From contig NZ_JAAALO010000004.1 in NCBI RefSeq assembly GCF_009908295.1, positions 1 through 64,000 of the forward strand: DNA of 64,000 nucleotides, written 5' to 3'. Below are positions 39,988 through 48,102 of this stretch, one piece after another (the first letter of the stretch is position 1; every line of letters starts with the position of its first letter). Origin of the DNA: Micromonospora rubida (lineage in GTDB: Bacteria > Actinomycetota > Actinomycetes > Mycobacteriales > Micromonosporaceae). The notes beneath the pieces are model-generated. The model saw only the letters and a list, made by a program, of their open reading frames with translations, did no database searches and was not told the DNA's origin. The position numbers and the translations under genes were made by a program.

Positions 39988-40701
39988 ATGTCAAGCCCTT
40001 ACCCAGAAGACTTCACGGCTTGGGTCCTGAGTCGGCCGTTTAGCTTAAGAGCAAGAAGAGCCGTTGAGCGAATGCTTGACCAAGGTTATGTAACGACAGC
40101 AGATCTTAACGAAATGGGTTACGACCACCCTCCACGCGCCATCGGCGACATCAAGGATGCTGGCGTCCAGATAGCAAAGACGATGGTAGTTGCAGACGGC
40201 CGCCGCATGGCCAGATACGAGCTAGTTCCGACAATCGGTGACGCAACCATGACTGGCCGTCGACTCCTTCCTAGGGCATTCAGGGAAAGCCTTTATGCAC
40301 GGTGGAGCTATCGCTGCGCTGTCTGCAACGGCAAGTTCACTTCAAGGGAGCTTCAGACGGACCATCGAATTCCATATCGAGTTTCGGGTGAGTCCCTAGA
40401 ACACATCTCCAATGACTTCATGCCCCTATGCCCATCCTGCAATAGGGCCAAGTCATGGTCGTGCGAAAACTGCCCAAACTGGGAAAACCGTGTCCCCTCG
40501 GAATGCGAAACGTGCCTCTGGGGATCACCTGAAAACTACTCCCATATCGCAACCATTCCGGAAAGGCGATTGCATTTAAGTTGGTCAGGAAATACTGAGG
40601 TTGGACATTTTGACCGACTGTCAGACCGCGCCAGAATGGCGGAGGTCACGGTGTCTGAACTTGCAAAGAGAATCATCTCGAAGATACCGACGAGCGAGTA
40701 G
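39988..40701 (+). CDS. HNH endonuclease, likely restriction enzyme
   Basis: The 237-residue protein has a zinc-supported HNH fold in its second half: RCAVCNGKF, then TDHRIPYRVSGE (the catalytic DH pair), FMPLCPSCNRAKS and further cysteine pairs CENC and CETC. The N-terminal 90 residues resemble a winged-helix DNA-reading domain. It sits 39 bases after the adenine methylase and shares its AT-rich codon use, so it is most simply the cognate type II restriction enzyme. A TAGAGT box just before the ATG suggests a leaderless promoter. Confidence 0.82.
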   Translation: MSSPYPEDFTAWVLSRPFSLRARRAVERMLDQGYVTTADLNEMGYDHPPRAIGDIKDAGVQIAKTMVVADGRRMARYELVPTIGDATMTGRRLLPRAFRESLYARWSYRCAVCNGKFTSRELQTDHRIPYRVSGESLEHISNDFMPLCPSCNRAKSWSCENCPNWENRVPSECETCLWGSPENYSHIATIPERRLHLSWSGNTEVGHFDRLSDRARMAEVTVSELAKRIISKIPTSE

Positions 40702-41224
40702 GGGAAAGCGGCTTGTCTTCCCTTTGCTTCGCAAGTGCCATGTATGCACCGCGGGCTTCCGACAGCGATGTGGCTTCTCGCGCGAGTCTCTTTCGGATAA
40801 CCTCTTTGTCGTGCTCATCAAGAGGGATGAACCCGGCCCGAAGCCGGAGATGCCAGGCCCCATGAAAGGCGTGCAAATCTGGAACAAGCGGCCCTAGGTT
40901 TACCATTTGCGATGGGCGTAGCAGGTGGATCACTTCTATGCTGCACCCCATACCGAAACTATTGCCACCAAAAGCAATAGACTCGTCAAGCTGACTAACA
41001 AGGCTCGTTACAGTAACCTCGCCAATGAGGCCGGATTTTTCGCCGTATGGCAGGCCACGAAAACAGCGGCTGGTTACGTAGAGAAAGAGCGGGGAACCCG
41101 GGCTCAGATTCGCCAGTGCCCTCCTTCGAAGGTTAGAGAACGCCATACGGCCCTCGCCTAGCACCCAGGCGAGGGCTCGGGCGTCGCTGAGGACGGCAAG
41201 ATGTGCGGCAGGTGGAGTCGGCAC
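40673..41224 (-). CDS. EVE/PUA-like domain protein
   Basis: This 183-residue protein (GTG start at 41224) resembles the EVE-like PUA fold. ALAWVLGEGRMAF stands at the start, LSPGSPLFLYVTSRCF matches the GD-x-hYhT strand, SGLIGEVTVTSLV matches the IVG/V strand, and an aromatic WHLRLRAGFIPL follows. EVE domains bind modified bases and are often attached to restriction systems. Its 3' end overlaps the HNH gene by 29 bases in convergent orientation. It probably belongs to the same defence module, as a modified-DNA or RNA sensor; this role is inferred. Confidence 0.6.
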   Translation of the reverse strand: MPTPPAAHLAVLSDARALAWVLGEGRMAFSNLRRRALANLSPGSPLFLYVTSRCFRGLPYGEKSGLIGEVTVTSLVSQLDESIAFGGNSFGMGCSIEVIHLLRPSQMVNLGPLVPDLHAFHGAWHLRLRAGFIPLDEHDKEVIRKRLAREATSLSEARGAYMALAKQREDKPLSPTRSSVSSR

Positions 41225-41362
41225 CTCGATAGTCTACGAGGCGGGACTCCGGTTCCCTGCTGCAACTCTGGGTCGACGGCCCGCACACTCCGCGCCACGT
41301 CCCCACCACGGGCGGCGGTTTACTCACGTACCGGCACCGTGGCGCTGCGGCTGGAGTGCGTT
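41225..41362. other. Gap between cargo and element backbone
   Basis: A 138-base stretch where base composition changes from AT-richer cargo to the high-GC backbone. No gene or clear hairpin was seen. It may contain the promoter of the EVE-like gene. Confidence 0.3.
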
Positions 41363-42058
41363 TCAGCCACTGGTGCACTCGATCAGTACGCCGGCTACCT
41401 CGCCCATGCTCGTAATCACCATGTCTGCTCCGGCGGCCTGGAACATCCCGACCTTGGCCGGCCGGTTCGCGTAGCCGATCACCTTCGCTCCAGCCGCCCG
41501 TGCTCCGTCGATGTCCGAGAGCGAGTCCCCCACTAGCACGCACCGGCTCGGCGGCTCGCCGACGGTCCGCATGGCCTGCAGGATCGGTTCCGGGTTGGGC
41601 TTCATGCGGTCCGGAAGTGCGTATGCCCTGCCGACCACTAGTGAGACATACGCAGCAAGCCGGTGCGCTGTCAGGTACGCGCTCACCGCGCCGGCCGAGT
41701 TGTTGCTGACTACTGCTACCGGCATTTCGGCTTGCCGGGCCGCCACGATGACCTCTCGGCCGTACGGGGTTGGTTCGGCAGTCTCGACGGCTCGGCGCTC
41801 GGCCGCGCAGAGCGCATCCTCTACCGCTCGTGTGTTGCCCTGGTCGCCGGCCGCGCCGGTACGGCGCAGCACCTCAAGCGGGTCCGGCTCGCTGGCGAGG
41901 TCGGGCGGCACGTCGACGCCTCGCCGCCTCAGTACGTCGACCAGCTCGGCGGCAACCTGCGGTGCCGGGTAGCCGGCGAAGATGCTGCATACCGGCCCGT
42001 CGAAGTCGAGTAGCACCGCGCCGACCCCGGCGAGCAGCCGGCCAAGGTCGGCGCTCAT
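41363..42058 (-). CDS. HAD-family hydrolase of the element
   Basis: The 231-residue protein has standard HAD motifs: AVLLDFDGPVCSIFAG (motif I), VAVVSNNSAGA (II), RMKPNPEPI (III Lys) and CVLVGDSLSDIDGA (IV). Motif I ends DGPV rather than DGT, seen in phosphoglycolate-phosphatase-like proteins of actinomycete mobile elements. Its ATG overlaps the stop of the GntR regulator gene, so the two form an operon. AICEs often pair the regulator with a small hydrolase such as a Nudix or HAD protein; the substrate is unknown. Confidence 0.85.
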   Translation of the reverse strand: MSADLGRLLAGVGAVLLDFDGPVCSIFAGYPAPQVAAELVDVLRRRGVDVPPDLASEPDPLEVLRRTGAAGDQGNTRAVEDALCAAERRAVETAEPTPYGREVIVAARQAEMPVAVVSNNSAGAVSAYLTAHRLAAYVSLVVGRAYALPDRMKPNPEPILQAMRTVGEPPSRCVLVGDSLSDIDGARAAGAKVIGYANRPAKVGMFQAAGADMVITSMGEVAGVLIECTSG

Positions 42059-42921
42059 CCGTCGTACCGGTAGGCGATGGTCGACCACACCGAGTCGAAC
42101 CACTGGCGGGACGCCTCCACGAACTGCGTGCCGTGCGAAGCGTCGTCGTCGGTCACCGCGTAGTGGAACAGCGGCACGTCCTTGCCCATCAGGTCGTAGA
42201 TCGCCATCGGCTCACCCTTGATCGAGACGGTGCGCTCAACTACCGGGTAGAAGCCGTAGAAGACCTCTTCGCTGTTCAGGATGTAGAGCTTGAACAGCGG
42301 GGACGCCCGGTGCATCCGTACTTCGACGGTGGTTGACCGGATGAGGCCGAGGTCGCCCAGCTCGGTGACCTGATCGATGATGCCGTCCGCCGCCCGGCGG
42401 GTGATTCTTGCCGCGCGTTCGCGTACGGCCGGGTCGTCGGCCTGTGTCTCGGCCCGTGCCGGCAGCGCCATCGGCACAGTCATGTCGGAGATCAGGACCC
42501 GCACGGCGATCGTCTCCGGCGCAAGCCGGCCGACGCGCACTTTGTCGAGCGCTTCGGCGAGCGCGTCGCGCAGCGTCTCGCCAGAGAACCCGGCGAAGTC
42601 GATGGTGACGTGAGGTCGGTCGAACGAGGCTTCAATGTGCGGGCGCAGTTCGACTGCCCGCTGTGTCTGCGCGCGAACGAACGCGCCGCTGCCCTGCCGG
42701 GACACGATCAGCCGCTCTGCCCGGAGCAGGTCCAAGGCTCGCTTGACCGTCTCTCGTGCGACGCCGTAGCGGGTGGCTAGCTCGGGCTGCGACGGCAGCT
42801 TCTCGCCGGGCGTGAGTCGGCGCGTGAGGATGGCTGCCCGCAGCTTGTTCGCGATCTGCTGCGAGGCCTGTTTGGGGTCGTCGGGATCTAGCTGACCGAG
42901 GAAGTCAAGGTTCTCGCTCAC
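42055..42921 (-). CDS. GntR-family regulator of the element (KorSA/Pra type)
   Basis: A 288-residue protein with an N-terminal GntR winged helix at residues 20-85 (QIANKLRAAILTRRLTPGEK and LATRYGVARETVKRALDLL) and a UTRA-like C-terminal domain. Such regulators control transfer and replication genes in AICEs. GTG 42921 is preferred because the longer frame from 42966 would place a repeated operator-like site inside the coding region. The upstream region holds several TGACTAGCCAAG sites, likely its own operators. Confidence 0.85.
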   Translation of the reverse strand: MSENLDFLGQLDPDDPKQASQQIANKLRAAILTRRLTPGEKLPSQPELATRYGVARETVKRALDLLRAERLIVSRQGSGAFVRAQTQRAVELRPHIEASFDRPHVTIDFAGFSGETLRDALAEALDKVRVGRLAPETIAVRVLISDMTVPMALPARAETQADDPAVRERAARITRRAADGIIDQVTELGDLGLIRSTTVEVRMHRASPLFKLYILNSEEVFYGFYPVVERTVSIKGEPMAIYDLMGKDVPLFHYAVTDDDASHGTQFVEASRQWFDSVWSTIAYRYDG

Positions 42922-42937
42922 CTGCCCACGGTAGCGC

Positions 42938-43028
42938 TGACTAGCCAAGTTGAGAAAGTTCGCCACGCCCCCTTGACCTGACTAGCCAAGGCGACCTACG
43001 TTCATCCCGTCGAACCTGGCTAGCCAGG
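42938..43028. promoter_or_regulatory. Repeated operator sites of the GntR regulator
   Basis: TGACTAGCCAAG occurs identically at 42938-42949 and 42979-42990, and a related perfect 14-base palindrome CCTGGCTAGCCAGG stands at 43015-43028. All share CTAGCCA. On the plus strand TTGACC (42973) and TACGTT (42997) with 18-base spacing could be -35 and -10 boxes overlapping the second site. The layout suits a regulator controlling itself and the rightward transfer and replication genes. Confidence 0.7.
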
Positions 43029-43328
43029 CACGACAAGCCGAGCGGAAGCCGGGGAAGGTGGCGCTTTGCGCTGCGCGCTCACGGGCCGGTCGTGTGGTCG
43101 TTCATTGAGAACTTCACAGCAGAAGCGCCGCGTAGATCCGTCTGCGGCATCCCCGCCTTGAGCCACACGGTGGCCGACCCCGGTAGATCCCGGGCGAGCA
43201 GGGCGAGCGGGCCGGATCTTGGCACGCGGTTTGGGCTTCTGCCTCCTGTTCCTGTCTGCCCCAGGGTGCGGCCGATCCGGTCGCACCCCGGACTTTCCCC
43301 ACTTCATCGACTCCCCCGGAGGTTTCCC
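43029..43328. other. Leader region of the rightward element operon
   Basis: About 300 bases between the operators and the first rightward gene. I see no supported gene. It should be an untranslated leader, ending with GGAGG at 43318-43322 in front of the next GTG. Confidence 0.4.
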
Positions 43329-43580
43329 GTGCGGAACCGACTTGCCCTCGTCACCGCCGAGCCCACCGCCGCCGACCTGGCCGCGATCCACATGGAGTGG
43401 CCGCTGATCGCCGCCGAGCTGGACGTACTCGACGCCGAAATCACCCTGATCTACGCCGAGGACCACGGCGGCCCGACCGACCTGGACTGGCGGCGGCTGC
43501 GCCGGGCCGAGGCTCGTGTCACCCGCGCAGCCGCCGAACTGGCCGCCGGCACCCTCGCCGACCCGCACCGCGCGGCCTAA
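43329..43580 (+). CDS. DUF6284-like small element protein
   Basis: An 83-residue protein that starts at GTG 43329, seven bases after GGAGG. It is an acidic helical protein (AAIHMEWPLIAAELDVLDAEI and DWRRLRRAEARVTRAAAEL) like the DUF6284 proteins found near transfer genes of actinomycete AICEs and plasmids. No motif points to a function. The stop overlaps the ATG of the next gene (TAATG). Confidence 0.75.
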   Translation: MRNRLALVTAEPTAADLAAIHMEWPLIAAELDVLDAEITLIYAEDHGGPTDLDWRRLRRAEARVTRAAAELAAGTLADPHRAA

Positions 43581-43951
43581 TGTCACGCATCCGGGCCGCC
43601 TACTGGGACCCGGACGGGACCCGGTACGGCATCCCCACCTACTGGTGGCGGGGTGCCCCGGCCGGCTACGCCACCCGTCGTCAACTGCGGGCCGCCGGCC
43701 TGCGCCCCGCCGGGCAGCCGGTCGCCGCGCAGGTGCTCTGGCGCGGCGTCGGCGGCACCCGCGCCGCGCACCTGTACCGGGTCGACCTGGCCCGACCGAA
43801 GCGCACCGCCACTCCCGCCCAGCTCCGCGCGGTTCGCGCCGCCCTGACCGCCCGCCGCACCTGCCCCACCTGCGGCGTAACCCGCTCCTACTACATCCCG
43901 CGCTCGCTCGGCGAGTGCCTGACCTGCTCCGATGGAGGACATCAGTCATGA
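43580..43951 (+). CDS. RRQRL-type zinc-binding element protein
   Basis: This 123-residue protein contains YATRRQLRAAGLRPAGQ, the arginine-glutamine motif of a common AICE protein family. Its C-terminal C4 zinc knuckle is CPTCGVTRSYYIP...CLTC. It may bind nucleic acid. Coupled translation with both neighbours is indicated by one- and four-base overlaps. Confidence 0.78.
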   Translation: MSRIRAAYWDPDGTRYGIPTYWWRGAPAGYATRRQLRAAGLRPAGQPVAAQVLWRGVGGTRAAHLYRVDLARPKRTATPAQLRAVRAALTARRTCPTCGVTRSYYIPRSLGECLTCSDGGHQS

Positions 43952-44844
43952 CCGCCCCGACCATCAACGGCACGAAGTTCCCGCAGCCGGTCGACGTGCT
44001 ACTTCCAGCCGCCCGCGCCCTGGACCTGCCCGCCGGCCAGCAGCTCCCCTCCCGTAACCGGCTCATGCGAGAGTTCCGCATCGGCGCGGCCAAGGCGGAC
44101 GACATCCTCGCCCGCCTCAAGGCCGAACACGCCAGCCGCGACCGCGCCGAGACGCTGCGCAAGGCTTTGATCCTGCGCGGATCGCTGGTGACCCCTGAGG
44201 CGGACACCGCCGACCCGGCCGCGCCCCGGCTGGACTACCCCGAGCCGATCGGCCCTGACCTGGCCCCGGCCCCGGACGTACCCGAGTCCGCCCCGGTGCT
44301 CGACCCGATCCCAGCCGCCCCGGCGAAGATCACGCCCGGCGAGCAGGTCGAGCAGGTCACGCCGGTCAGTCACCCGGACACGCCCACCCCAACCACCCCC
44401 AACCCCGTACCGGCCGCGCCGGTCCGCTCGGCGGTCGCCTGGCCGGTGGTGCTGCTCGCCCTACCCGCGTTCGTCGCCATCTGGTCCGGGTGGGTCGGAC
44501 TCGGCGGACTCACCGGATTCGGGGTGGTCCACCCACTGCCCGGCATCGCCGACGGATTCAGCCTCAACACCGCGATCACCCTCCCGATCGGCGTCGAAAC
44601 GTACGGCGCTTACGCCCTGTACGTGTGGCTGTCCGGGCGAGTGCCGCCCCGGGCGCTCCGGTTCGCCAAGTGGTCCGCCATCGCGTCCCTGCTGGTCGGC
44701 GCGCTCGGCCAGGTCGCCTATCACCTGCTGGTCGCCCCGGCCACGGGTGCCCCGTGGTGGATCACCACCGCCGTATCCGTCCTGCCGGTCGCCGTGCTCG
44801 GCATGGGCGCCGCCCTGGCACACCTCGTCCGCGCCCACGACTAG
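43948..44844 (+). CDS. DUF2637 membrane protein with N-terminal winged-helix-like region
   Basis: The 298-residue protein starts with a GntR-like segment (LPSRNRLMREFRIGAAKADDIL, residues 30-55), passes through a Pro-rich linker (80-150), and ends with four hydrophobic helices from about 155 to 295 (VAWPVVLLALPAFVAIWSGW and following), the DUF2637 unit. Proteins of this kind sit next to TraB translocases and are thought to act as Spd-like spread factors in mycelial DNA transfer. Confidence 0.8.
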   Translation: MTAPTINGTKFPQPVDVLLPAARALDLPAGQQLPSRNRLMREFRIGAAKADDILARLKAEHASRDRAETLRKALILRGSLVTPEADTADPAAPRLDYPEPIGPDLAPAPDVPESAPVLDPIPAAPAKITPGEQVEQVTPVSHPDTPTPTTPNPVPAAPVRSAVAWPVVLLALPAFVAIWSGWVGLGGLTGFGVVHPLPGIADGFSLNTAITLPIGVETYGAYALYVWLSGRVPPRALRFAKWSAIASLLVGALGQVAYHLLVAPATGAPWWITTAVSVLPVAVLGMGAALAHLVRAHD

Positions 44845-44941
44845 TTCCGCCCGGCAGCGCGGCCAACCGGCTACCAACCTGCGCCGCGCTGCCGGTCCCC
44901 ACCTCCCGAGGAACATCCCCGAGCTTGGAGGAACCCCCATC

Positions 44942-47146
44942 ATGACGTCCCCCGACGACAACAACCGCTTCGACTGGCAGGCGGCAGAACACGATCTGAC
45001 CGACCCCAACGGCCCGGATGCCGAGGTGGTCGACCTGGACGCCGCCCGGTCCCGCCGGGGCGCGTCGGTCACCCCCGACGGTGACGGAAGTGACCTGGCC
45101 GACGAGCCCGCCGCCCGGCGGTTGGTGGACTCGCTGGCCGCGCAGCGTTCCCCTCGTTTCACGGTGGCGGGGTTGCAGGCCGGGAAGCGCCGGCCGATCG
45201 TTCCGGCGTGGCTGCGGTCGCGTGCCGAGCTGCGCGACGCCGCCCGGTGGACGGTCGGGCACCTGTTCCACGCCGGGGCGTATCACCTGACCCGGGTGCC
45301 GAAGTACGCCGGGAAGTTGGCGTGGCGGGCGCCGCGCGGGACGGGTCGGGTGCTGACCGGCTGGGGCCGGTGGCTGTTCGACCTGCAAGGCGAGCACGTC
45401 CGCCAGATGGTGGCCGACAAGGGCGACGCCGAGTTGTACCTGAAGGTGTCGCGGTTGCGTGACCAGCGCGTCCGGTGGCGGGGGTTCGTCACCGCCGCGG
45501 TGGTCCTCGGGGTGCTGCCCGCGTTGGGCATCGCCTACGCCCTCGCGCCGGCCGGTGCCCGTTACGCCACCCTCGCGGGTCTGCTGGTCGCGTTGGGGGT
45601 GCTGGGCCGTCCGGCGGATAAGCCGCTGCTCGATACCGCCGTGGTCGTGCCCCGGGTGCAGAAGCTGACCTCGGATGTGGTGGTGCGCGCGTTGGGCAAC
45701 CTCAGCATCACCGGCATCAACCAGGCGCTGTCCAAGGGTGACCGGGGCAGGGACTGGTTCCCCGCCCCGATCACCCGCGACGGCCCCGGCTGGCGCGCCG
45801 ACGTGGAGCTGCCCAACGGTGTCACCGCGACGGAGGTCATCGAGAAGCGGGAGAAGTTGGCCGCTGGCCTGTCTCGCCCGCTCGGGTGCGTGTGGCCCGA
45901 GGGACAGCCCGAGGTGCACCCCGGCAGGCTCGTGCTGTGGGTCGGCGACCAGGACATGTCCAAGGCCAAAAAGCCGACGTGGCCGCTACTCAAGGCCGGC
46001 ACGGTGGACCTGTTCCGGCCGCAGCCGTTCGGCACCGACCCGCGCGGCCGGTGGGTTGACCTGACGTTGATGTTCATGGCGATGGTCATCGGTTCCATCC
46101 CGCGTATGGGTAAGACGTTCGCGTTGCGGGAGGTGCTGCTGATCGCCGCGCTCGATCCGCGTGCGGAGATCCACGCCTACGACCTCAAGGGCACCGGTGA
46201 CCTGTCGGCGTTGGAGCAGGTCGCGCACCGCTACCGCGCCGGTGAGGAAGACGAAGACATCGAGTATGCGGTGGCGTCGATGCGGGAGCTGCGCGAGGAG
46301 CTGCGGCGCCGGGCGAAGGTGATCCGTGAGCTGCCCCGGGACCTGTGCCCGGAGAACAAGGTCACCCCGGAACTGGCGTCGAAAAAGGTGCTCGGCCTGC
46401 ACCCCCTGGTCGTCGGGGTGGATGAGTGTCAGAAGTGGTTCGAGCACCCCGAGTTCGGCAAGGAACTGGAAGCGATCAGCACCGACCTCGTGAAGCGCGG
46501 GCCGGCGCTCGGGATCATCCCGGTGTTCGCGACTCAGCGGCCGGATGCCAAGAGCTTGCCGACGGGGATCAGCGCGAACGCGTCCACCCGGTTCTGCCTG
46601 AAGGTCATGGGGCAGACCGAGAACGACATGGTGCTGGGCACGTCGCAGTACAAGCAGGGCGTCCGGGCGACCATGTTCGCCTGGACCGATAAGGGCACCG
46701 GCTACTTCGTCGGTGAGGGAGCCGATGCCCGGATCACCACCACCGTCAACATCGACGGGCCGATGGCCGAGCGGATCGCCGCCCGCGCCCGCACCGCCCG
46801 CGAGGCCGCCGGGCGGATCACCGGCCACGCCCTCGGCGAACAGCCCGCCAAGGCTCAAGCCCTGTCGTTCCACCTGCTCGACGACATCACGGTCGTGGTG
46901 CCCGCCAGTGAGACCAAGGTGTGGTGCCGCACCGTGGCCGCCCGGCTGATCGAGCTGCGACCCGACGTCTACACGGGGTGGGACGGGGAGCGGGTCACCG
47001 TCGCGCTCAAGCCCTTCGGGGTGAAGGTCGGGCAGACGTGGGGCACCGACCCGGACACCGGCAAGGGCGCCAACCGGGGCGGCTTCGAACGCGCCACGAT
47101 CATCGCCGCAATAGCGGAGCGTAACCGGAAGCGGGACGCGAGCTAA
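44942..47146 (+). CDS. FtsK/SpoIIIE-type DNA translocase (TraB-like)
   Basis: The 734-residue protein has two hydrophobic helices near residues 178-225 (GFVTAAVVLGVLPALGIAYAL and following), then a RecA-type motor with Walker A SIPRMGKTFAL near residue 384 and Walker B LVVGVDECQKWF near 488, and a C-terminal part ending in GFERATIIAAIAERNRKR, probably the DNA-reading winged helix. TraB proteins pump double-stranded DNA between mycelia as hexamers and recognise 8-bp clt repeats. ATG 44942 follows GGAGGAA. It is the central conjugation gene of the element. Confidence 0.92.
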   Translation: MTSPDDNNRFDWQAAEHDLTDPNGPDAEVVDLDAARSRRGASVTPDGDGSDLADEPAARRLVDSLAAQRSPRFTVAGLQAGKRRPIVPAWLRSRAELRDAARWTVGHLFHAGAYHLTRVPKYAGKLAWRAPRGTGRVLTGWGRWLFDLQGEHVRQMVADKGDAELYLKVSRLRDQRVRWRGFVTAAVVLGVLPALGIAYALAPAGARYATLAGLLVALGVLGRPADKPLLDTAVVVPRVQKLTSDVVVRALGNLSITGINQALSKGDRGRDWFPAPITRDGPGWRADVELPNGVTATEVIEKREKLAAGLSRPLGCVWPEGQPEVHPGRLVLWVGDQDMSKAKKPTWPLLKAGTVDLFRPQPFGTDPRGRWVDLTLMFMAMVIGSIPRMGKTFALREVLLIAALDPRAEIHAYDLKGTGDLSALEQVAHRYRAGEEDEDIEYAVASMRELREELRRRAKVIRELPRDLCPENKVTPELASKKVLGLHPLVVGVDECQKWFEHPEFGKELEAISTDLVKRGPALGIIPVFATQRPDAKSLPTGISANASTRFCLKVMGQTENDMVLGTSQYKQGVRATMFAWTDKGTGYFVGEGADARITTTVNIDGPMAERIAARARTAREAAGRITGHALGEQPAKAQALSFHLLDDITVVVPASETKVWCRTVAARLIELRPDVYTGWDGERVTVALKPFGVKVGQTWGTDPDTGKGANRGGFERATIIAAIAERNRKRDAS

Positions 47147-47155
47147 CCGCAGATT

Positions 47156-47246
47156 GGTCCTAGGTCTAGGACCGACGGGTTCCTAGACCTAGGACCGCCC
47201 CTAGGACGCCATCCGAACCTTGATCAGGACGCTAGGAATCTAGCGG
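47156..47246. promoter_or_regulatory. CTAGG-rich inverted repeats after traB, possible clt or operator locus
   Basis: GGTCCTAGGTCTAGGA (47156-47171) and its exact complement TCCTAGACCTAGGACC (47181-47196) flank nine bases. CCCTAGGACG and GCTAGGAATCTAGC follow up to about 47246. The core CTAGG or its complement recurs throughout. It lies directly behind the TraB gene, where related elements keep the cis-acting transfer locus, but could also be a terminator or repressor site. Confidence 0.6.
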
Positions 47247-47287
47247 CCTTCCCCGAACACACCCCGAAACCGGCTCTGGAGGCTGAA

Positions 47288-47536
47288 ATGACCCCCCGCG
47301 ACCTGCTAGCCGCCGCCCCCTGCCTCACCCTCACCCTGGTCACGCTCGGTTACCTGGCCTTGTGCGTGATCGACCCGTTCGGCCGCTGCCGCACCTGCCA
47401 CGGCACCGGCCGCAAACGCTCCCCGCTCACCCGTATGCGGCGGGAGTGCCGCCGCTGCGCCGGCACCGGCCTCCGGCTACGCCTCGGCCGGCACGCCATC
47501 AACCACATCAAGGACGAGTACAAGGCGGCGAAGTAA
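47288..47536 (+). CDS. Small membrane protein with DnaJ-type zinc motifs
   Basis: An 82-residue protein with one N-terminal hydrophobic helix (LTLTLVTLGYLALCVI) and two C-x2-C-x-G-x-G motifs, CRTCHGTGRKR and CRRCAGTGLRL, as in the DnaJ zinc domain. Similar small proteins occur in AICEs between tra and rep genes. Its stop overlaps the next ATG. Role unknown. Confidence 0.75.
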   Translation: MTPRDLLAAAPCLTLTLVTLGYLALCVIDPFGRCRTCHGTGRKRSPLTRMRRECRRCAGTGLRLRLGRHAINHIKDEYKAAK

Positions 47537-47835
47537 TGCGCCGCCGCAACAGCCAGCACGGTCACACCGACTGGTGCGGCCGGGACCACCGCTGCAACCT
47601 CGGCGAACACCGCTCGGCGGAAATCGTGGTCGACCTGCCCGGCCACGGCCGCGCCGTGTTGGTACGGGTGCGGACCGCCGCCGGCCGCGACCACGCCGAG
47701 ATTCGGCTACGGGTCGCCCTGGCCCCCGCCGAGCCGGCCGCCCGCCGGCAACTCGCCGGCCTCCTCGCCGACCTGCGCCACGTCGTCACCCGCGCCGCCC
47801 TCGCCGCACGGCCCGCACCCCGCCGGGCCGCGTAG
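47536..47835 (+). CDS. Small element protein, DUF6907-like
   Basis: The 99-residue protein starts with a His/Cys cluster (HGHTDWCGRDHRCNLGEH), followed by a beta-rich section (AEIVVDLPGHGRAVLVRVR) and an Ala/Arg helix. The opening resembles DUF6907 proteins found in actinomycete phages and AICEs, which may bind a metal. Overlaps with both neighbours indicate an operon. Function unknown. Confidence 0.65.
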   Translation: MRRRNSQHGHTDWCGRDHRCNLGEHRSAEIVVDLPGHGRAVLVRVRTAAGRDHAEIRLRVALAPAEPAARRQLAGLLADLRHVVTRAALAARPAPRRAA

Positions 47836-48089
47836 TGGAGGCGTGGTTGACCGGCACCCCCGCCGAACTCGACACCGCCATTGCGGCGCTGACCGCCGTC
47901 GCCTACGTCGCCCAGGTCAGCGACCGGCACCCGCTCACCGGCACCGACGCCGGCCGGCACCGGGTGTTCCTGCGCCTGGCCCTCACCACCACCGCCGACA
48001 CCCCGCCCCGCCGGCCCGGCCCGGCCCCCGCCCAGGGCGGGGCGCTGATCGACCTCGACACCGCCCGCGCCACCCGCCGGCCCGCCTGA
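47835..48089 (+). CDS. Small element protein of unknown function
   Basis: An 84-residue protein beginning at GTG 47835, which overlaps the previous stop by one base. It has a helix-strand start (VEAWLTGTPAELDTAIAALTA) and a central strand RHRVFLRLAL, then a Pro/Arg-rich tail. No family is recognised. It is followed after 13 bases by the prim-pol gene with AGGAG in between. Confidence 0.6.
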   Translation: MEAWLTGTPAELDTAIAALTAVAYVAQVSDRHPLTGTDAGRHRVFLRLALTTTADTPPRRPGPAPAQGGALIDLDTARATRRPA

Positions 48090-48102
48090 ACAGGAGACAC
48101 CC

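Noticed and set aside
43020..44207. A minus-strand 395-codon frame opposite the element's small genes
   Set aside because: Arg/Ser-rich antisense shadow; the plus-strand genes are coupled, have ribosome sites and known AICE family motifs.
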